Part shown: piece by piece, positions 7,092 through 9,779 of the stretch
How the letters are laid out: each line of letters starts with the position of its first letter
Numbering within the stretch: the first letter of the stretch is position 1
Assembly: GCA_964008075.1 (NCBI GenBank)
Contig: CAXGAP010000038.1
Coordinates: 1 to 9,779, forward strand
Direction of reading: 5' to 3'
Source of the DNA: UBA724 sp964008075
GTDB taxonomy: Bacteria > Bacteroidota > Bacteroidia > Flavobacteriales > Flavobacteriaceae
DNA: 9,779 bases
Made by a program: the position numbers and the translations under genes
Notes under the pieces: model-generated
Databases searched by the model: none
Seen by the model: only the letters and a program-made list of their open reading frames with translations
What the model was told of the DNA's origin: nothing

Positions 7092-7920
7092 TACCTATAT
7101 AGAGATAGATTTTGATGTTTCCCCGCCTGAAGGTAGGGACATTCTACTTGCCCTTTTGTCGAGTCACCAATTTGAAAGTTTTTTGGAAACAGAGACTGGT
7201 GTAAAGGCCTATTTCAGACAAGCCGATTGGAATACAATAAGCCTTGAACAACTGACAAACAATATGCCCTCTAACTTTGTTGTTTTTTATCAGATTACAG
7301 AAATTCCATATGAAAACTGGAATCAAAAATGGGAGTCTTCTTTCGACCCCATTGTTGTTGGTGATTATACTATTCGCGCTCCCTTTCATCCACCAAAAAC
7401 AACAGCCTTTGAACTTATCATTGAGCCCAAAATGTCATTTGGCACAGGTCATCATCAAACAACCAAGTTAATGATGAACACTGCTTTGCAAATAGATTTT
7501 GAAAATAAGCATATTTTGGACATGGGATGTGGGACTGGAATATTAGGAATTTTAGCATCTCATCTAGGAGCAAAAGACATTATGGCAGTTGACATCGAAC
7601 CTTGGTGTGTTAAGAATACAGTTGAAAATGCATTCCGCAATGGATGTGATCAGCTTTTGGAAGCATGCTTAGGGGATATTGATGTCGTTACAGGCACTTA
7701 TGATTTGATCTTTGCCAACATTAATAGAAATACACTATTAAGACACATCCCACAGTATGCGCAACAACTTCAGCATCAAGGGATCTTGTTATTAAGTGGT
7801 TTTTATGTCATAGATTTAGAAGAGATAACTCAGAAATGTGTGCAAAATAGTTTATTTTTAGATGAACATACATCACTCGATGATTGGGTTTGTGCAAAAT
7901 ACGTATATTCAAAGTTGTGA
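7078..7920 (+). CDS. prmA: Ribosomal protein L11 methyltransferase
   Basis: This SAM-dependent methyltransferase of about 280 residues methylates ribosomal protein L11. The PrmA hallmark FGTGHHQTT (121-129) is followed by SAM motif I, LDMGCGTGILG (147-157), the acidic VDIEP (171-175), the ANINRN block (213-218) and LLSGFY (238-243). The N-terminal half (1-100) is the L11-recognition region. The reading frame is open further upstream (an ATG at 7033), but that would add about 15 residues with no resemblance to the family. The likely starts are ATG 7078, annotated here, or TTG 7084, which aligns slightly better with flavobacterial homologues as I recall them. Either overlaps the tpiA end by 8-14 bases. 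The stop overlaps clpS. Confidence 0.94.
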   Translation: MGLNDTYIEIDFDVSPPEGRDILLALLSSHQFESFLETETGVKAYFRQADWNTISLEQLTNNMPSNFVVFYQITEIPYENWNQKWESSFDPIVVGDYTIRAPFHPPKTTAFELIIEPKMSFGTGHHQTTKLMMNTALQIDFENKHILDMGCGTGILGILASHLGAKDIMAVDIEPWCVKNTVENAFRNGCDQLLEACLGDIDVVTGTYDLIFANINRNTLLRHIPQYAQQLQHQGILLLSGFYVIDLEEITQKCVQNSLFLDEHTSLDDWVCAKYVYSKL

Positions 7921-8207
7921 AGATTCGATTTGACCAACATAAAGAGCAAGAAAGTCCAGAGCATGATGTGCTTGTGGCGACAGATCGTGAGTATGAAATC
8001 ATATTGTATAACGACGATGTCAACACCTTTGATCATGTCATTCAAACTTTGATTTCTGTATGTGAACACACGGCCCAACAAGCAGAACAATGCGCCATGA
8101 TTGTGCATTACAATGGGAAATGCACAGTTAAGTCTGGAAGTTACAAAGAACTCGAACCAAAATGTCTGCGCTTACTCGATGCAGGATTGAGTGCTGAGAT
8201 CGTTTAA
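7917..8207 (+). CDS. clpS: ClpS, adaptor for the Clp protease
   Basis: This 96-residue protein delivers N-end-rule substrates to ClpAP/ClpCP. The core begins YEIILYNDDVNTFDHVI (26-42). It contains the NDD motif (32-34) that binds the substrate alpha-amino group, and VHYNGK (63-68), whose His64 matches the second binding residue. It ends LLDAGLSAEIV. I chose GTG 7917, which overlaps the prmA stop as GTGA and yields KIRFDQHKEQ after the initiator. An ATG at 7884 in the same frame would overlap prmA by 37 bases and adds residues that look unlike ClpS. It is the last gene of the operon and is followed by a possible terminator. Confidence 0.92.
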   Translation: MKIRFDQHKEQESPEHDVLVATDREYEIILYNDDVNTFDHVIQTLISVCEHTAQQAEQCAMIVHYNGKCTVKSGSYKELEPKCLRLLDAGLSAEIV

Positions 8208-8232
8208 AAACCTCGTTTAAACCATTTTTTTT
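8202..8232 (+). terminator. possible weak intrinsic terminator after clpS
   Basis: GTTTAAA (8202-8208) and TTTAAAC (8216-8222) can form a 7-bp, mostly A-T stem with a 7-base loop. A run of eight T (8225-8232) follows two bases after the stem. The position, overlapping the clpS stop codon and before the next promoter box, is right for the end of the operon. The stem is weak, so efficiency is doubtful. Confidence 0.4.
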
Positions 8233-8240
8233 AGATTAAT

Positions 8241-8248
8241 TATCTTTG
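8241..8248 (+). promoter_or_regulatory. Bacteroidota-type -7 box for the peroxidase-bshB1 unit (TATCTTTG)
   Basis: TATCTTTG is an exact TAnnTTTG match and identical to the box before truA. It ends 16 bases before the ATG at 8265, giving a leader of about 10 A-rich bases. No convincing -33 TTTG is seen: TTTAAA at 8216-8221 is at acceptable spacing but a poor match. It lies just after the possible clpS terminator, consistent with a new transcription unit. Confidence 0.5.
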
Positions 8249-8264
8249 AAAAAAAAATTGCACA

Positions 8265-8816
8265 ATGAAGACAGATAAAATTATCCTGGCTTTACTATTT
8301 AGCGTCAGTACAATTTATTCCCAAACTGATCATTTGAAAACAAGTATTCACCAATTTGTAGCTACTGATATTAATGGAAATCCATTCAATTTCAGTAACT
8401 TAAAAGGCAAAAAGGTTTTAATAGTGAATACAGCATCAAAATGCGGATTGACTGCCCAGTACAAAAAGCTTCAGGTTTTGTATGACAAGTATAAAAATGA
8501 AAACTTTATGATTGTTGCCTTTCCATCTAATAATTTTTTATGGCAAGAGCCTGGTACAAACAAGGATATCAAAGAATTTTGTGAAAAGAATTATGGTGTC
8601 AGTTTTCCTGTCATGGAGAAGACTACAGTTAAAGGAAATTCGAAGCATCCAGTGTTCGATTTTCTGACTGATGCGAATAAAAATGGTGTTAAAAATTCAA
8701 GTGTTACGTGGAATTTTCAAAAATATTTGATTGATGAGGACGGGAAATTGGTCGATGTCATATCCCCACGTACGCAGCCTGATGACCCCAGAATCATAAA
8801 TTGGATCAAAAGTTAA
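8265..8816 (+). CDS. Exported glutathione-peroxidase-family thiol peroxidase
   Basis: This 183-residue protein begins with a short basic region and a hydrophobic core ending IYSQ (17-20), a typical Bacteroidota Sec signal peptide without a lipobox, so it is probably periplasmic. The peroxidatic Cys60 lies in NTASKCGLT (55-63) and is encoded by TGC, so it is not selenocysteine. The other catalytic residues, Gln94 (WQEPG) and Trp149-Asn150 (VTWNFQ), are present. The usual FPCNQF reads FPSNNF with Ser88. Cys106 in KEFCEKNYGVSFP sits where thioredoxin-dependent family members have their resolving cysteine. The likely role is therefore reduction of hydroperoxides by a thioredoxin-type mechanism rather than with glutathione. 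It is translationally coupled to bshB1. Confidence 0.9.
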   Translation: MKTDKIILALLFSVSTIYSQTDHLKTSIHQFVATDINGNPFNFSNLKGKKVLIVNTASKCGLTAQYKKLQVLYDKYKNENFMIVAFPSNNFLWQEPGTNKDIKEFCEKNYGVSFPVMEKTTVKGNSKHPVFDFLTDANKNGVKNSSVTWNFQKYLIDEDGKLVDVISPRTQPDDPRIINWIKS

Positions 8817-9538
8817 TGACAAACAAACTCGATATATTGGCTTTTGGAGCACATCCTGATGATGTTGAGCTCAGTTGCGCTGGAACCATTGCCAAAGAAA
8901 TAGCGTCGGGAAAAAAAATTGGTATTGTTGATTTGACTCGTGGGGAACTCGGTACGCGCGGAAGTGCAGAGCTTCGAGATCAAGAAGCAAAAAATGCTGC
9001 CTCATTATTGGGGTTGACTTGTAGAGAAAATTTAGGCTTTCGTGATGGTTTTTTTATTAATGATGAACAGCACCAAATTGCCGTCATTGAGATGATTCGA
9101 AAATATAAGCCCAAGAAAGTGTTGTGTAATGCAAAAACAGATCGACATATTGATCATGGCCGTGCTGCTGCTCTGGTATACGACGCTTGTTTTTTAAGTG
9201 GTTTGCGAAAAATAGAAACCACTTTTGAAGGCAAACCTCAAGAAGCCTGGCGACCAAGTCAAGTGTATCACTATATGCAATGGAACAATGATCCTTGCGA
9301 TTTTGTTGTAGATGTAAGTGATTTTATGGATAAAAAAATGGAAGTCATTCTTGCCTACTCTTCACAGCTTTATGATAAAAGATCTAATGAGCCAGAAACA
9401 CCAATCAGCAGTCAGCAATTTTTGAGCAGCATTGAAAGCAGGGCTGCGGATTTGGGCAGAGTTATTGGGGTTTCATACGCCGAGGGATTCACGGCAAATC
9501 GTCAGTTGGCAGTATCTCAAATTTCTGATTTGATCTAA
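8816..9538 (+). CDS. bshB1: BshB1, bacillithiol biosynthesis deacetylase
   Basis: This 240-residue LmbE/PIG-L-family zinc deacetylase removes acetate from GlcNAc-malate, the second step of bacillithiol synthesis. The zinc and catalytic motif AHPDD (12-16) sits near the N-terminus, and DRHIDH (109-114) supplies the other zinc histidine. The block VDLTRGELGTRG (38-49) strongly resembles BshB1 proteins and separates it from other LmbE members. The start is ATG 8816, which shares one base with the peroxidase stop (TAATG). A longer frame from TTG 8801 adds five residues outside the family pattern. The remaining pathway genes (bshA, bshC) are not in the window. Length is typical. Confidence 0.94.
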   Translation: MTNKLDILAFGAHPDDVELSCAGTIAKEIASGKKIGIVDLTRGELGTRGSAELRDQEAKNAASLLGLTCRENLGFRDGFFINDEQHQIAVIEMIRKYKPKKVLCNAKTDRHIDHGRAAALVYDACFLSGLRKIETTFEGKPQEAWRPSQVYHYMQWNNDPCDFVVDVSDFMDKKMEVILAYSSQLYDKRSNEPETPISSQQFLSSIESRAADLGRVIGVSYAEGFTANRQLAVSQISDLI

Positions 9539-9547
9539 CAAAAAATG

Positions 9548-9580
9548 TTTTGAGACAAAAAGCAAAAACTCGTACATTTG
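9548..9580 (+). promoter_or_regulatory. Consensus Bacteroidota promoter for tRNA-His
   Basis: TTTTG (9548-9552), a 20-base spacer and TACATTTG (9573-9580) match the -33/-7 consensus TTTG-N20-TAnnTTTG closely. The -7 box ends 11 bases before the tRNA, so transcription probably begins about 5 bases upstream of the mature 5' end. This is the best-formed promoter in the window, as expected for a stable RNA. Confidence 0.75.
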
Positions 9581-9591
9581 CGTGCGAAAAC

Positions 9592-9666
9592 GGTGGTTGT
9601 AGCTCAGTTGGTTAGAGCGCTAGATTGTGGTTCTAGAGGTCGCCGGTTCGAGACCGGTCTTCCACC
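9592..9666 (+). tRNA. tRNA-His (anticodon GTG)
   Basis: A complete cloverleaf can be drawn. The D-arm is GCTC/GAGC (9602-9605 with 9615-9618). The anticodon stem CTAGA/TCTAG encloses the loop TTGTGGT with anticodon GTG (His). The T-arm is GCCGG, TTCGAGA, CCGGT. The His-specific extra G(-1) (9592) is encoded and faces discriminator C73 (9666). In the acceptor stem, GTGGTTG (9593-9599) faces CTTCCAC (9659-9665). Five pairs form, but positions 5-68 and 6-67 are both U-U mismatches. The 3' CCA is not encoded. It has its own promoter and terminator. Confidence 0.93.
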
Positions 9667-9670
9667 CTTA

Positions 9671-9709
9671 AAAATCCCTCGAGTAATCGAGGGGTTTTCT
9701 TCTTTAAGT
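9671..9709 (+). terminator. Rho-independent terminator of tRNA-His
   Basis: CCCTCGA (9676-9682), loop GTAA (9683-9686) and TCGAGGG (9687-9693) form a perfect 7-bp GC-rich stem. It extends by a T-G pair and AAAA/TTTT to about 12 bp. The T-rich tract TTTTCTTCTTT follows (9695-9705). It begins five bases after the tRNA 3' end. Confidence 0.9.
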
Positions 9710-9742
9710 TCTGCTACTTCTAATCCTCTTAAGTAGGTTTCG

Positions 9743-9750
9743 TAACTTTG
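9743..9750 (+). promoter_or_regulatory. -7 box (TAACTTTG) immediately before the last gene
   Basis: TAACTTTG is an exact TAnnTTTG match and lies four bases before the ATG at 9755. If used, transcription would start at or next to the ATG, giving a leaderless or nearly leaderless mRNA. No good -33 TTTG is visible at 17-23 bases upstream. Confidence 0.45.
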
Positions 9751-9754
9751 AAGT

Positions 9755-9779
9755 ATGGATTATAAAAAAATAGTAAAGC
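9755..9779 (+). CDS. Start of an unidentified gene, cut by the window edge
   Basis: An ATG at 9755 opens a frame reading M-D-Y-K-K-I-V-K before the window ends. The Lys-rich start is compatible with many proteins, including the basic region of a signal peptide, but eight residues are too few to identify it. Support comes from context: it follows a strong terminator and a consensus -7 box. Confidence 0.45.

Noticed and set aside
7830..8108. Minus-strand open frame of 92 codons across the prmA-clpS junction
   Set aside because: It lies wholly antisense to two well-supported genes and has a Cys/His/Ser-rich composition with no recognisable motif, typical of a shadow frame.
8445..8447. Possible selenocysteine in the glutathione-peroxidase-family active site
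   Set aside because: The active-site codon 60 is TGC (cysteine), not TGA, and the frame runs uninterrupted to its stop.
9714..9736. Inverted repeat CTACTT/AAGTAG after the tRNA-His terminator
   Set aside because: A six-base stem with an 11-base loop and no T-run; short enough to arise by chance, and a strong terminator is already present just upstream.
1..9779. CRISPR array, insertion sequence, prophage or toxin-antitoxin module
   Set aside because: No regularly spaced direct repeats, terminal inverted repeats, transposase, integrase or phage-type genes are seen; every long frame is accounted for by housekeeping genes.

Overview
The window looks like chromosomal housekeeping DNA from a low-GC member of the Bacteroidota, most likely Flavobacteriia. 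Four observations support this. Promoter-like boxes fit the Bacteroidota -7 element TAnnTTTG and lie just upstream of genes. Most starts lack a clear Shine-Dalgarno sequence. A bacillithiol gene (bshB1) is present. The DUF1599 protein has the duplicated-domain form that, from memory, is typical of this phylum. I see no phage genes, insertion sequences, CRISPR arrays or other mobile DNA, and no gene-free stretch longer than about 300 bases.

Layout, left to right. (1) A YfcE-type metallophosphoesterase runs leftward off the window (1-414, minus). It diverges from a plus-strand pair, truA (tRNA pseudouridine synthase, TTG start) and an MsbA-like ABC exporter, joined by an ATGA overlap (471-2989). 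(2) A minus-strand pair, folP then cdaA (4656 down to 2990), makes dihydropteroate and c-di-AMP. The cdaA stop codon directly abuts the exporter stop codon, with no spacer. (3) A compact plus-strand operon (4727-8207) holds a tandem DUF1599 protein, an unaccompanied DppB-like permease, tpiA, prmA and clpS. Each junction overlaps or is separated by only a few bases. It ends at a possible weak terminator. (4) A second plus-strand unit holds an exported glutathione-peroxidase-family protein and bshB1, joined by a TAATG overlap (8265-9538). (5) tRNA-His(GTG) has a strong consensus promoter and a textbook terminator (9548-9709). The start of one more gene follows at 9755 and is cut by the window edge.

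The genes cover general cell maintenance: tRNA modification, ribosomal protein L11 methylation, N-end-rule adaptor function, glycolysis, folate synthesis, second-messenger synthesis and thiol redox defence. I do not find a convincing new system. The points most worth a second look are the internally duplicated DUF1599 protein coupled to an orphan permease with an enlarged periplasmic loop, the exported peroxidase translationally coupled to bacillithiol synthesis, two adjacent U-U mismatches in the tRNA-His acceptor stem, and the high share of non-ATG starts.
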